Positions 33,328 to 42,110 are shown, counted from the stretch's first letter. The stretch: DNA of 64,000 nt from CALMKX01 sp036274895 (GCA_036274895.1 DASUEU010000009.1:1-64000); one strand, 5' to 3'. Notes: generated by a model not told the origin, from the letters alone. Made by a program: numbers and translations.

Positions 33328-34146
33328 TCAGACCGCTGCCAGCAAGCGTCGCAGCTGGTCGCGGAAGGTCTCCGCCGCCGCGCCGCCCCCGACGACCTGA
33401 ACCGCCTTGAACCCGCTGCGGACCAGATCGACCATCGCATCCAGCCCACGGCCGGAGTCGAGCTCGATCCGGGAGAGACGCAAGGCCGCATCCAGGTCGA
33501 CTCCGCTCTCGCCGCTCGCCAGGCTGGTCGCTGCCGAGTGAATGCGCTCGAGCAGGGCGCCGACCTGGGGGGGCGCGAGGTGAAGGACCCGATCGAAGGC
33601 CAGCTCCGAGAGGTTCTCCTCGAGAGCCACCAAGCCCGAGGTGATCAAGCCGTAGAGGTTCTTGCAGACGTCGAACGGGCTTTCCTTGAGGGCGACCGAG
33701 AGCTCTTCCACCGACCGGCGTTCGTCGATCTTGGCGATCAGCTGCCACTCGGCAGGGGTCAGCGACACGGAGGTGCGCTTGGCCTGCTCGGTGAATACCG
33801 GCACCAGACGGGTGGAAGGGATCCGCTTGGAGAGGATCTGCCACTCGTCGATCCGGCGCGCGGCCTCCATCAAGAGGTTGGTGTTGGACCTCTTGATGGT
33901 GATGGCGGCGGTCTCCTTGCCGGGTTGGAAGAGGAACTCGCCGTCGCTCCAGACCGCGAGCTCATATACGGCTTCCTCTCCCGCCAGGCTACCTGCCGTG
34001 GCGTGCACGATCTGGCCGTCACGGAGGAAGATCTCCCCCGCTTGAGCCCCCTTCTTGAGCTCGAAGACACCCGTCTTGCCGGATACCGACACCAACTGGA
34101 TGATGTCGGGCAGCGGGAGCTCCTTGAGCGAGCCCTGGAATGCCAT
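33328..34146 (-). CDS. DUF4388 (PATAN-like) domain protein
   Basis: A 272-residue cytosolic protein. The first 100 residues are a DUF4388 domain: FQGSLKELPLPDIIQLVSVS, GVFELKKG and GEIFLRDGQIVHATAG, followed by WSDGEFLFQPGK. In cyanobacteria and delta-type bacteria this domain occurs in response-regulator and gliding/motility proteins and appears to mediate protein interactions. The remaining residues form a helical winged-helix-like region (LTPAEWQLIAKIDERRSVEE) and a C-terminal helical region of unknown role. It lies between ruvC and the OmpA-family gene in the same direction, with gaps of about 90-100 bases. Confidence 0.83.
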   Translation of the reverse strand: MAFQGSLKELPLPDIIQLVSVSGKTGVFELKKGAQAGEIFLRDGQIVHATAGSLAGEEAVYELAVWSDGEFLFQPGKETAAITIKRSNTNLLMEAARRIDEWQILSKRIPSTRLVPVFTEQAKRTSVSLTPAEWQLIAKIDERRSVEELSVALKESPFDVCKNLYGLITSGLVALEENLSELAFDRVLHLAPPQVGALLERIHSAATSLASGESGVDLDAALRLSRIELDSGRGLDAMVDLVRSGFKAVQVVGGGAAAETFRDQLRRLLAAV

Positions 34147-34245
34147 GTCTATTTGGCGCCCTCGATCTCGATTAGGGGCGGCATGTTAGCACAGCGAATG
34201 CTGGTCGGAGCCGCAAGCCGGACCGATGAAGTGATGCTGCTGCAA

Positions 34246-34764
34246 CTATTTCCGAGTCGCTGCGGGGGTTTCGCGACGGGCCACCAGCGAGTCCATGCGC
34301 GACCGGTGTGCGCAGCAGATGGCCACTGCCAGGGCGTCCGTGGCGTCGAAGGGCAGGGGCTCCTCGTCCAGTGCGAGCAGCACCCGTACCATCCGCGCGA
34401 CCTGCTCCTTTTCCGCCCGTCCATAACCCGTGACGGCGGACTTCACCTCTGCCGGCGAGAACTCGCGGACTTCGGCGCCGGAGAGGGCCGCCGCGGCGAG
34501 CAGCGCGCCCCGCGCCTCGGCGAGGACGATCAAAGAGCGCGAGTTGATACCGCGAAACGGCGCCTCGACCACCACGACCTCGGGCTGCCAGCGCACCAGC
34601 AGCTCCTTGGCTTCGAGCGCCAGCTGAGCCAGCCGGGAGGGCAGGGAATCTCCCCGGCGAGCCGAGATGCGACCCACCGCGAGGGCGCGCAGCTCGCTCC
34701 CTCGCGCCTCGAGCACCCCATAGCCGGTGTGCAGGCTGCCGGGGTCGAGCCCGAGGATGCGCAT
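34246..34764 (-). CDS. ruvC: Holliday junction resolvase RuvC
   Basis: A 172-residue endonuclease that cuts four-way DNA junctions with RuvAB. The four catalytic acids are in place: Asp7 (LGLDPG), Glu67 (VVVEAPF), Asp140 and Asp143 (FDATDALAVA). The ATG at 34764 has AAGGAGAGG upstream; the ATG at 34782 lies in front of that site and is unlikely. Length matches E. coli RuvC. ruvA and ruvB are not in the window. It is divergent from the kinase-TonB fusion gene, with 159 bases between. Confidence 0.96.
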   Translation of the reverse strand: MRILGLDPGSLHTGYGVLEARGSELRALAVGRISARRGDSLPSRLAQLALEAKELLVRWQPEVVVVEAPFRGINSRSLIVLAEARGALLAAAALSGAEVREFSPAEVKSAVTGYGRAEKEQVARMVRVLLALDEEPLPFDATDALAVAICCAHRSRMDSLVARRETPAATRK

Positions 34765-34862
34765 GGATGGCCTCTCCTTCAAGCGCTGGAGATCCTACCA
34801 GCCCGCGCCGCCTGCGTTGGGGCTAAGTGAAAGCAGGATCGGGACTTTTCGCCGCGCCTGAA

Positions 34863-34891
34863 TTGACTCTCGGCAGGCGGAGTGTTAGAAC
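34863..34891 (+). promoter_or_regulatory. Sigma-70 promoter of kinase-TonB fusion gene
   Basis: TTGACT (34863-34868), a 17-bp spacer and TAGAAC (34886-34891). The predicted start near 34898 leaves a leader of about 26 bases with GGAG before the ATG at 34924. The -35 is identical to those before tRNA-Asn and the 27839 gene. Confidence 0.65.
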
Positions 34892-34923
34892 AGCCATCAT
34901 TCCTGACGCTTTCGGAGCTTGAC

Positions 34924-37875
34924 ATGTCGCGAATTCTCCTGGTCGAGCCGGAAAGCCGCTACGTCGAGCGAGTGCGCGATGCCCTCGCCAGCGAGGGCTG
35001 GGAGATCAAGACGGTCGAGGACCGTGATCACGCCCTCCAGGCAGCCGCGGCGGACAGACCCGATCTCGTTCTGGTCAACATCGAAGTCCCGGGGGCTCGA
35101 GCCCTCCTCGAGTCGTTCAGCCGCCAAGGCGGCGCTGGTGGCTCGATCGCCCTGATTCCCGAGCGCCGGACCGGCGAGGTCGCAGAGCTGGGGGCCGGCG
35201 CCGACGGCTACCTGATCAAGCCCTTCTCGGACACCGACCTGCGCCTCCTGGTGCGGCGCACGCTGACGACGGCGCCCGCGGTGCCACCGCTCAAGGAGCC
35301 GATCGGCCGCAGGCTCAGCTCGGAGGAGATCTTCGGAGACCTTCTGGCCGAGATCGACATCCGTGAAAAGTCTCAGTCGAGCGCAGCCCCCCGCCCTGCC
35401 ACGCCAGGAGTCGATGCCGAGATCCACCGCAAGCTGGAGGAGACGCTGTCCGGGGTGATGACGATGCCGCCGAGGCCGACCGCGCCCCAGCCTCCTCCTG
35501 TGGCGGCCCCAACACCGCCGCCGCCGGCTCCGCCACCGGCCGCTCCACCGCGCCCGAAGTCGACATCGGACGTCGACGCCCTGCTCTCAAAGACCTTGCA
35601 CGACCTCGATCTGGGCAAAGCCGGGTCCCGCCCAGCCCCGCCTCGGCCCGTGGCGCCTCCGACCGCGCCGACTCCTGCGCCTCCGTCGGCTCCGGCCCCC
35701 GCCGCTGCGCCCCCAGCCGCGGCTCCGGCGTCGGTGCCGGAGCCAACTCCCGCCCCGGCGGCCACGGTACGGATGCCCACCATCGGGCCGGCCACCTTCG
35801 CGGCGGGCCAGCCCTTCGGCCCCTACATGCTTCTCGAGCGCATCGCGGTGGGTGGGATGGCTGAGGTCTGGAAGGCGCGTCGAAGCGGTGTCGAGGGTTT
35901 CGAGAAGACGCTGGCGATCAAGCGCATCCTGCCCCACCTGACCGAGAACTCCGCCTTCGTCACCATGTTCGTCGACGAGGCGAAGCTCGCGGCTCTGCTC
36001 TCGCACCCGAACATCATCCACATCTATGACCTCGGGCGGCTCGGCAGCGACTACTACATTGCGATGGAGTACGTCGAGGGCCACAACCTGCGGGAGATCC
36101 TGACCACTGCCCGCGACCGCGACGCCAAGGTGCCGGTGGGTCTCGCCCTGCTGATTGGCGCGCGGCTGGCGTCGGCGCTCGAGCACGCCCATCACAAGCG
36201 CGGCGCGGACGGGCGCGAGCTCGGTCTGGTGCACCGGGACGTTTCGCCGCAGAACGTCCTGATCTCCAACGACGGCGAGATCAAGCTCTGCGACTTCGGC
36301 ATCGTGAAGGCCGTGTCCAAGGCCAGCCACACGCAGATGGGGGCGCTCAAGGGCAAGCTCCAGTACATGTCGCCGGAGCAAGCCTGGGGCCGCCCGGTCG
36401 ACGGCCGCAGCGACCTCTTCTCCCTCGGTGCCCTACTGTTCGAGACCCTGACCGGGCGGCGGCTTTTCCCGGGTGACAACGAGGTCGTGATCCTCGACGC
36501 GGTGCGCGACGGTCGGGTGACCTCGGTGCGAGAGCTCGATCCGACCATCCCCGAAGCGGTGGAGGAGGTCGTCGACAAGGCGCTGGCGAAGAACCCGGAC
36601 GAGCGATACGCCACCGCCGGCGAGATGCAGCAGGCCATCGAGAGCCTGCTCTACGAGCTGAAGCCGACACCGAGCCAGTCCGAGCTGGGCAGCTGGATGC
36701 GGCGCCTGTTCGCGGGCGAGCTCCTGGCGACGGCGAGCGCTCCCACCTTCCGTCCGGCAGCCACGGCCACGCTCGACGAGGCACGGCCGACGCCGACACC
36801 GCCAGCCCCCGTGACCCCGTTCGAACCAATGCCCAGCTCGCCGCCGTCTTCCCGGCCGTCCCTCGGGGCGGAGCCTGCGCCCACCATGCGACTGCCGCAG
36901 GTGGGAGCCACGCCGGTGGGAGCCAAGGCGCCTCCAGTCGTGGAAGCGATGCCGGCGCCCCCCAATGTCACGGCGGACCTGGGCGAACCTGCCCGCAAGG
37001 GGGAGAACCGCCTGCCGCTGATCCTCGCCGCGGTCCTGGCCCTGGTCCTGATCGGCCTTGGGCTGTACTGGACCCTGGGCAGGAAAGGTGGTGGCGAAGT
37101 CGCTCCGGCCGAGACGACGCCGCCCGCGACCGAAGGCGCTCCGGCTGACGGCACTGCAGAGCCGGCAGAGGTGGCTGCCGACGGGGCAGCCGCCCCGGTC
37201 ACCGAGCCGGCGGCCACGGGCGGTGCTGGGCAGCCGGATGTCTCACGAATGGTCGACGAGGAGATGGCCAAGCGCGAGGAAGCCTTGCGCAAGAAGCTCG
37301 AGGCCGAACAGAAGCGACTGCAGGAGCAGATCGCGGCCTACCAGGCAGCGGGCAACAAGCAGGGCTCGACAGCGCCTCCTGCCGGGACGACCACTCAGCC
37401 GGCACCTTCGCCGGTCGCACCGGCGGAGCCGCCCCGCCAGGAGCCCGAGCCAGCTCCAGCGACCGAGCAGAGCCCGGAACCGGCTGCCGCACCGCAAGAA
37501 GAGACCCGGCAGCCGGTGGCAGCGCCACCTCCAGCCGAGGAACCTCCGCCGGTTCCCGCCGAGCCCAAGGTCAAGCTCGGGCAGTTGGTCCAGATGGGCC
37601 CCGGGGTCGTGCCACCATTGCTTGTCAGCTATTCCAAACCAGAGTATCCTCCCCAGGCTCGACGCCTCCGGATCGCAGGAACGGTCGAGGTCGCGGTTCT
37701 GGTGGACGAGAACGGGAGCGTCACCGAGGCACGGGTGGCCAAGGGAGTCCGTCAGGACGTCGGCCTCAACGAAGCGGCGCTCGCCGCTGCCCGTACCGCC
37801 AAGTTCCGCCCGGCGACCAAGGACGGTGTTCGAGTCAAGTTCTGGTACACCATGAAGTTCCCGTTCCAGCTGTGA
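34924..37875 (+). CDS. Receiver-like / Ser-Thr kinase / TonB C-terminal fusion protein
   Basis: A 983-residue inner-membrane protein with four parts. Residues 1-115 form a response-regulator fold that has lost its phospho-acceptor: the site reads LVLVNIEVPG with Asn52 in place of Asp and LVEPES in place of the acidic pair, while Lys99 (YLIKPF) is kept. Residues 116-298 are Pro/Ala linkers. Residues 300-580 are a Hanks-type kinase with Gly loop GGMAEVW, Lys333 (AIKRI), HRD (437-439), DFG (457-459) and MSPEQ. A membrane helix spans about 697-716. A coiled coil and Pro-rich periplasmic stalk lead to a TonB C-terminal domain (900-983, starting KPEYPPQARRLRIAG and closing with FRPATKDG). TonB domains normally drive energised outer-membrane transport. 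Confidence 0.93.
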   Translation: MSRILLVEPESRYVERVRDALASEGWEIKTVEDRDHALQAAAADRPDLVLVNIEVPGARALLESFSRQGGAGGSIALIPERRTGEVAELGAGADGYLIKPFSDTDLRLLVRRTLTTAPAVPPLKEPIGRRLSSEEIFGDLLAEIDIREKSQSSAAPRPATPGVDAEIHRKLEETLSGVMTMPPRPTAPQPPPVAAPTPPPPAPPPAAPPRPKSTSDVDALLSKTLHDLDLGKAGSRPAPPRPVAPPTAPTPAPPSAPAPAAAPPAAAPASVPEPTPAPAATVRMPTIGPATFAAGQPFGPYMLLERIAVGGMAEVWKARRSGVEGFEKTLAIKRILPHLTENSAFVTMFVDEAKLAALLSHPNIIHIYDLGRLGSDYYIAMEYVEGHNLREILTTARDRDAKVPVGLALLIGARLASALEHAHHKRGADGRELGLVHRDVSPQNVLISNDGEIKLCDFGIVKAVSKASHTQMGALKGKLQYMSPEQAWGRPVDGRSDLFSLGALLFETLTGRRLFPGDNEVVILDAVRDGRVTSVRELDPTIPEAVEEVVDKALAKNPDERYATAGEMQQAIESLLYELKPTPSQSELGSWMRRLFAGELLATASAPTFRPAATATLDEARPTPTPPAPVTPFEPMPSSPPSSRPSLGAEPAPTMRLPQVGATPVGAKAPPVVEAMPAPPNVTADLGEPARKGENRLPLILAAVLALVLIGLGLYWTLGRKGGGEVAPAETTPPATEGAPADGTAEPAEVAADGAAAPVTEPAATGGAGQPDVSRMVDEEMAKREEALRKKLEAEQKRLQEQIAAYQAAGNKQGSTAPPAGTTTQPAPSPVAPAEPPRQEPEPAPATEQSPEPAAAPQEETRQPVAAPPPAEEPPPVPAEPKVKLGQLVQMGPGVVPPLLVSYSKPEYPPQARRLRIAGTVEVAVLVDENGSVTEARVAKGVRQDVGLNEAALAAARTAKFRPATKDGVRVKFWYTMKFPFQL

Positions 37876-37939
37876 TTGACTTCGAGCGGCGCAGCGACGG
37901 ACAGCGCGGAGGTCGCGTCGGTCGCTCACGGAGGAAGGA

Positions 37940-38173
37940 ATGAGCCTCAACGACCAGCAACGGAAGTTCTACGAGAGCATCCTGTCGACGACCCGCCAGG
38001 AGATCGAAGAGCTCGATCGCGCGATCGAAGAAGAGCTGGCCAAGGTCAAGGACCGACTGGCCGAGCTGCAGAACGGCAAGAAGGCGGCCCGTCAGATGTA
38101 TGACGCAGCCTGCCTGCGCCTCGGCCTCCCCAACGACCTCGAAGGCTCCGAGGAAGGCTCCCCCGGCGTCTGA
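37940..38173 (+). CDS. Small coiled-coil protein (77 aa), unknown function
   Basis: A short soluble protein that is mostly one long charged helix (EIEELDRAIEEELAKVKDRL) with heptad spacing, then GKKAARQMYDAACLRLGLPN and an acidic Ser/Gly tail. I do not recognise the family. A very strong Shine-Dalgarno (GGAGGAAGG) directly precedes the ATG, which supports expression. It sits 64 bases after the kinase-TonB gene and 80 before accD, all in the same direction. Confidence 0.72.
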   Translation: MSLNDQQRKFYESILSTTRQEIEELDRAIEEELAKVKDRLAELQNGKKAARQMYDAACLRLGLPNDLEGSEEGSPGV

Positions 38174-38253
38174 GCCTTCCGAGGCTCGCCTCGTGATGAC
38201 GGGGTAGTCGTTCCGGCCCGGGGCCGGCGGTCCCCTTCCCGAGGCGCCCCCCC

Positions 38254-39099
38254 ATGGCCTGGTTCCGCAAGCCCAAACGTCCGAAGCCGGTGGTCGAGAG
38301 CCGACCCCGGAGCACTGTCCCAGAGGGGCTCTGGGTCAAGTGCGAGGGCTGCCGCGAGGTGGTCTACTCGAAAGAGCTGGAGCGCAATCTCCGCATCTGC
38401 CCCAAGTGCGACTACCACTTCCGCATCGACTCCAGCGAGAGGATCGCGTTGCTGATCGATGACCCCGGCGCGGCGCGGTTCCACCCGAGCGTCTCGCCGG
38501 GCGACCCCCTCGGTTTCAAGGACACCAAGCCCTACAGCGACCGACTCCGCGCCTACCAGAAGGGGGTCGGCTCGCGCGATGCCATCGTCAGCCTCGAAGG
38601 CACGCTGGAGGGAATCCCCGTGGTCCTCGCGGTCATGGAGTACCGCTTCATGGGAGGCTCCATGGGGTCGGTGGTGGGGGAGATGATCACGCGGGCGGTG
38701 GAGACCTGCCTCGAGAAGCGCCGGCCGCTGATCGTGGTCTCGGCCTCGGGCGGCGCACGCATGCAGGAGGGCATCCTCTCCCTGATGCAGATGGCGAAGA
38801 TCTCCGCCGCTCTCGCGCTGCTCGACAAGGCCCGCTTACCCTTCATCTCGGTGCTGACCGACCCGACCACCGGCGGCGTCACCGCCTCCTTCGCCATGCT
38901 CGGTGACCTGAACATCGCCGAGCCGGGCGCCTTGATCGGTTTCGCCGGGCCGCGGGTCATCGAGCAGACCATCCGTCAGAGCCTGCCCGAGGGCTTCCAG
39001 ACCAGCGAGTTCCTGCTCGACCACGGCTTCCTCGATCTGGTGGTCTCGCGCAAGGACCTCAAGACGACGGTCGCCAAGGCCCTGCGCCACCTGCTCTGA
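38254..39099 (+). CDS. accD: Acetyl-CoA carboxylase carboxyltransferase subunit beta
   Basis: A 281-residue subunit that, with AccA, transfers CO2 from biotin to acetyl-CoA, the first step of fatty-acid synthesis. The N-terminal zinc ribbon has Cys30, Cys33, Cys49 and Cys52 (WVKCEGC...CPKC). The crotonase-like carboxyltransferase core has YRFMGGSMGSVVGEMITRA, SASGGARMQEGILSLMQMAK, DPTTGGVTASFAM and IGFAGPRVIEQTI. accA, accB and accC are not in the window. The following gene, folC, starts six bases after the stop, the common accD-folC arrangement. Confidence 0.97.
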   Translation: MAWFRKPKRPKPVVESRPRSTVPEGLWVKCEGCREVVYSKELERNLRICPKCDYHFRIDSSERIALLIDDPGAARFHPSVSPGDPLGFKDTKPYSDRLRAYQKGVGSRDAIVSLEGTLEGIPVVLAVMEYRFMGGSMGSVVGEMITRAVETCLEKRRPLIVVSASGGARMQEGILSLMQMAKISAALALLDKARLPFISVLTDPTTGGVTASFAMLGDLNIAEPGALIGFAGPRVIEQTIRQSLPEGFQTSEFLLDHGFLDLVVSRKDLKTTVAKALRHLL

Positions 39100-39105
39100 G
39101 CCCCG

Positions 39106-40446
39106 GTGCCCCTACCCTCAACCGCCGAGCGCCTCCTCTCGAGCCTCGAGCTCTTCGGAATCCGCCTCGGGCTCGAAACCACCCGCGCCCTGCTCGGGAG
39201 CCTGGGCAGTCCCGAGCGACACCAGCCTGCCGTGTTGGTTGCGGGCACCAACGGCAAGGGCTCGACCGCCGCGATGCTGGCCTCGATCGCGGCCCACGCC
39301 GGCTACTCGACCGGCCTCTACACCTCGCCCCACCTCGAAGATGTCGAGGAGCGGATCCGCTTCGATGGCGCGGCGATCGACGGCACCTGGCTGGGCGAGT
39401 TGCTCGAAGAGGTCGTGGCCGCCGCCCGCCGGGAGCTCGGCGCATCCCTCACCTACTTCGAGGCTCTGACGGTGGCGGCCTTCCTCTCCTTCAGGCGGCG
39501 ACCGGTCGACCTGGTGGTGCTCGAGGTCGGCATGGGCGGTCGCCTCGACGCCACCAACGCCGCCGAGCCCCTGATCTCGGTCATTACCTCGATCAGCCTC
39601 GACCACACCGCGCATCTGGGTGAGACCCTGAGCGCGATCGCCCGGGAGAAGGCCGGCATCCTACGCCCCGGTCGGCCGGCGGTGTTGGCGCCGGCGGGGG
39701 AGGAGGCTCGCTCTGCTCTCGCAGAAGCCGTCAGCGAGGTGGGTAGCCGGCCCCATTGGATCGAAGAGGAATGCCGGCTCGAGAGAGCCACCACCGGAGG
39801 CCCGAACACGGTGACGCTCGTCACCCCCTCCCACCGCTATCGGCTCGACCTGGGGCTGGCGGGTCACCACCAGCGGGCCAATGCCGCGGCTGCCGTCCGG
39901 GCGGCGGAGCTGCTGGCCGAAGGAGGATGGGAACGCATCGATCGCCGCGCCATCGAGGCCGGCATCGCCAGGTGCCGGTGGCCAGGCCGGCTGGAGACGG
40001 TTCCCCTCTCCGGCGGGGCCGAGGTGCTGCTCGACGCCGCCCACAATCCCAGTGGGGCGAAGCGCCTCGCCGAGCACCTGGCGCACACCGGGCGCCCCTT
40101 CGATCTGCTCTTCGGCTGCTTCGTGGACAAGGACGCTGCCGCCATGCTGCCGTGTGTGGCGGCCGGGGCCCGGCGGGTGATCCTCACACAGACTCCCGGT
40201 ACCCGAGGCGCTGACCCCGCTCAGCTGGCTGGCCTGCTTCCCGCCGGCAACGTCACGGTCGAGCCCGACCTCGAGCGGGCCCTGGACCTCGCCCTCGCCG
40301 CGGCGCCGGAGAGGTTGGTGATCACCGGCTCGATCTATCTGGTCGGGGAGCTGCGCCGGGCTCTGCGCGCCCGCATCGGGAGGCCGGCACTCGCTACGGA
40401 CCCGCTCTGGCCGAGCACCCCTGCGAACGAAGGAGGAAGCCCATGA
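39106..40446 (+). CDS. folC: Folylpolyglutamate/dihydrofolate synthase
   Basis: A 446-residue Mur-ligase-family enzyme that adds glutamate to dihydropteroate (forming dihydrofolate) and to folates. The ATP P-loop is GTNGKGST (47-54). Further hallmarks are YTSPHLEDVEERIRF, LEVGMGGRLDATNA, ISLDHTAHLGETLSAIAREK (with the carbamylated-lysine region) and LLDAAHNPSGAKRL. It uses a GTG start six bases after accD and overlaps nth by four bases (ATGA), so accD-folC-nth form one unit. Confidence 0.96.
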   Translation: MPLPSTAERLLSSLELFGIRLGLETTRALLGSLGSPERHQPAVLVAGTNGKGSTAAMLASIAAHAGYSTGLYTSPHLEDVEERIRFDGAAIDGTWLGELLEEVVAAARRELGASLTYFEALTVAAFLSFRRRPVDLVVLEVGMGGRLDATNAAEPLISVITSISLDHTAHLGETLSAIAREKAGILRPGRPAVLAPAGEEARSALAEAVSEVGSRPHWIEEECRLERATTGGPNTVTLVTPSHRYRLDLGLAGHHQRANAAAAVRAAELLAEGGWERIDRRAIEAGIARCRWPGRLETVPLSGGAEVLLDAAHNPSGAKRLAEHLAHTGRPFDLLFGCFVDKDAAAMLPCVAAGARRVILTQTPGTRGADPAQLAGLLPAGNVTVEPDLERALDLALAAAPERLVITGSIYLVGELRRALRARIGRPALATDPLWPSTPANEGGSP

Positions 40447-41114
40447 CCCGAGCACAAAAGGCGGCGCGGATCCAGGCCGCGCTCGACGAGATCTACCCCC
40501 AGCTGCCGATCCCGCTCGAGCACCGGGACCCCTTCACCCTGCTGGTGGCCGTGCTGCTGTCGGCGCAGACGACCGACAAGAAGGTCAACCAGGTCACACC
40601 GAACCTCTTCGCCCGGGCAGGCACGGCCGCCGAGATGGCGCGCCTCCCCGAGGAGGAGATCCGTACCCTGATCCGCGAGGTCGGCCTCGCGCCGCAGAAG
40701 GCCAAGGCTTTGAAGGGCCTGTCCGAGATCCTCGCTGCTCGCGGGGGAGAGGTGCCCCGCACGCTCGAGGAGCTCGAAGCCCTGCCCGGTGTGGGCCACA
40801 AGACCGCCTCGGTGGTGCTGGTCCAGGCTTTCGGGATCCCGGCCTTCCCCGTGGACACCCACATCCACCGGCTCGCCGCCCGCTGGGGCCTGTCGAGCGG
40901 CAAGAACGTCACCCAGACCGAGCGCAACCTGAAAGCCCTCTTCCCCGAGGAGTCCTGGGCCCGCCTCCACCTCCAGATCATCTACTTCGGCCGCGAGCAT
41001 TGCCCGGCCCTCTACCACGACCTGGACGGCTGCCCGATCTGCGCCTGGGCGGCGTCGAAGAAGCAGAAAGACGAGGAGAGGGAGCGCAACCGAACGCTGC
41101 GGAGGAAGGGGTAG
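40443..41114 (+). CDS. nth: Endonuclease III with incomplete iron-sulfur ligand set
   Basis: A 223-residue DNA glycosylase/AP lyase for oxidised pyrimidines. The helix-hairpin-helix is LPGVGHKTAS with catalytic Lys120, and the catalytic Asp138 is in FPVDTHIHRL; both have the same numbers as in E. coli Nth. The C-terminal cluster loop is unusual: Cys187, Cys197 and Cys200 (REHCPALYHDLDGCPICAWA) are present, but no fourth cysteine follows, whereas the classical loop is C-x6-C-x2-C-x5-C. The protein ends in a basic tail (KKQKDEERERNRTLRRKG). It overlaps folC by four bases. Confidence 0.94.
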   Translation: MTRAQKAARIQAALDEIYPQLPIPLEHRDPFTLLVAVLLSAQTTDKKVNQVTPNLFARAGTAAEMARLPEEEIRTLIREVGLAPQKAKALKGLSEILAARGGEVPRTLEELEALPGVGHKTASVVLVQAFGIPAFPVDTHIHRLAARWGLSSGKNVTQTERNLKALFPEESWARLHLQIIYFGREHCPALYHDLDGCPICAWAASKKQKDEERERNRTLRRKG

Positions 41115-41120
41115 CCGCCC

Positions 41121-42101
41121 TCAGGGCGTCGCGGCCAGCCGGCACCAGGTCGCGGCGTCGATGTTGGTGCCGCAGACGATCAGGCCCACGCGCCGGCCGC
41201 GCAGAGTCTCTCGCAGGGGGCCGAGGAGGGCCGCCGTGGCGGCGGCACCCGCCGGCTCGACGGCGAGCTTCATCTCCCGTTGGATCAGGCCCATCGCCCA
41301 CCGCATCGCGTCGTCCTCGATGGTGACCACGTCCTCGAGATAGCGGCGGCAGGCGGCGTAGGTGCCCGGAGTCGTGTGGGGAGCGGCGAGGCTGTCGGCA
41401 ATGGTGGTGAGCTTCTCCATCCTCTGCGCCTCCCCCGCCGCAAAGCTCGCGCTCATCACCGCCGCGCCGGCCGGCTCGACGCCGAACACCCGGCAGGAGG
41501 GCTGAAGCTGGCGTAGGGCCGCGGCGGCCCCTGCGGCGAGCCCGCCGCCGCCGATCGGCACGATCACCGCGTCGAGCCCCGGCGCCTGGCGGCCGAGCTC
41601 GAGCCCCAGGGTGGCCGTGCCGAGCAGGGTCTCGCGGCCGTCGAAGGGATGGATGAAGGCGCGGCCCTCTTCTCGCTCGATCCGCCGTACTTCGTCGAAG
41701 GCGAAGCCAACGTCGTCGACCAACACCACCTCGGCGCCGAGGGCGCGGCAACCCTCCACCCGCGCCGGGTTGGCGGTCCGGGGCATCACCACCTTGGCGG
41801 TAGTACCCAGCCGGCCGGCCGCGAAGGCCACCGCCATGGCGTGGTTGCCGGCGGACACGGCGGTAACCCCCCTCGCCCGCGACGCCTCCGGCAGGGCCAG
41901 CAAGTTGAGCAACGCACCCCGGGCCTTGAAGGTGCCGGCCACCTGAAACAGCTCGAGCTTGAGAATGACCTCGGTCGAAGCTCCGACCAAGCCATCGATC
42001 TCCCGGCCTCGCCAGTGCCAGACCGGAGTCTCGCGGACGAGGTCGCCGAGCCGCAGCCGAGCAGCCTCGATGTCGGCGAGGGGAAGGCTCGGCTCACTCA
42101 T
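41121..42101 (-). CDS. Threonine/serine dehydratase-like PLP enzyme
   Basis: A 326-residue fold-type II PLP enzyme. The Schiff-base lysine is Lys59 in VAGTFKARGA, the phosphate-binding loop is IGGGGLAAG, and AVSAGNHAMAVAFAAG is the substrate loop. Such enzymes deaminate threonine or serine to 2-oxo acids; close relatives include serine racemase. There is no C-terminal ACT regulatory domain, so it is the short, catabolic or unregulated type. It is the last gene of a leftward run, nine bases after glyA, which fits glycine/serine/threonine metabolism. It is convergent with nth, six bases apart. Confidence 0.9.
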   Translation of the reverse strand: MSEPSLPLADIEAARLRLGDLVRETPVWHWRGREIDGLVGASTEVILKLELFQVAGTFKARGALLNLLALPEASRARGVTAVSAGNHAMAVAFAAGRLGTTAKVVMPRTANPARVEGCRALGAEVVLVDDVGFAFDEVRRIEREEGRAFIHPFDGRETLLGTATLGLELGRQAPGLDAVIVPIGGGGLAAGAAAALRQLQPSCRVFGVEPAGAAVMSASFAAGEAQRMEKLTTIADSLAAPHTTPGTYAACRRYLEDVVTIEDDAMRWAMGLIQREMKLAVEPAGAAATAALLGPLRETLRGRRVGLIVCGTNIDAATWCRLAATP

Positions 42102-42110
42102 CGCCAGCGC

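Noticed and set aside
37876..37904. TTGACT after the kinase-TonB stop as a promoter for the small coiled-coil gene
   Set aside because: The sequence 17-18 bp downstream (GGACAG) is not a credible -10.
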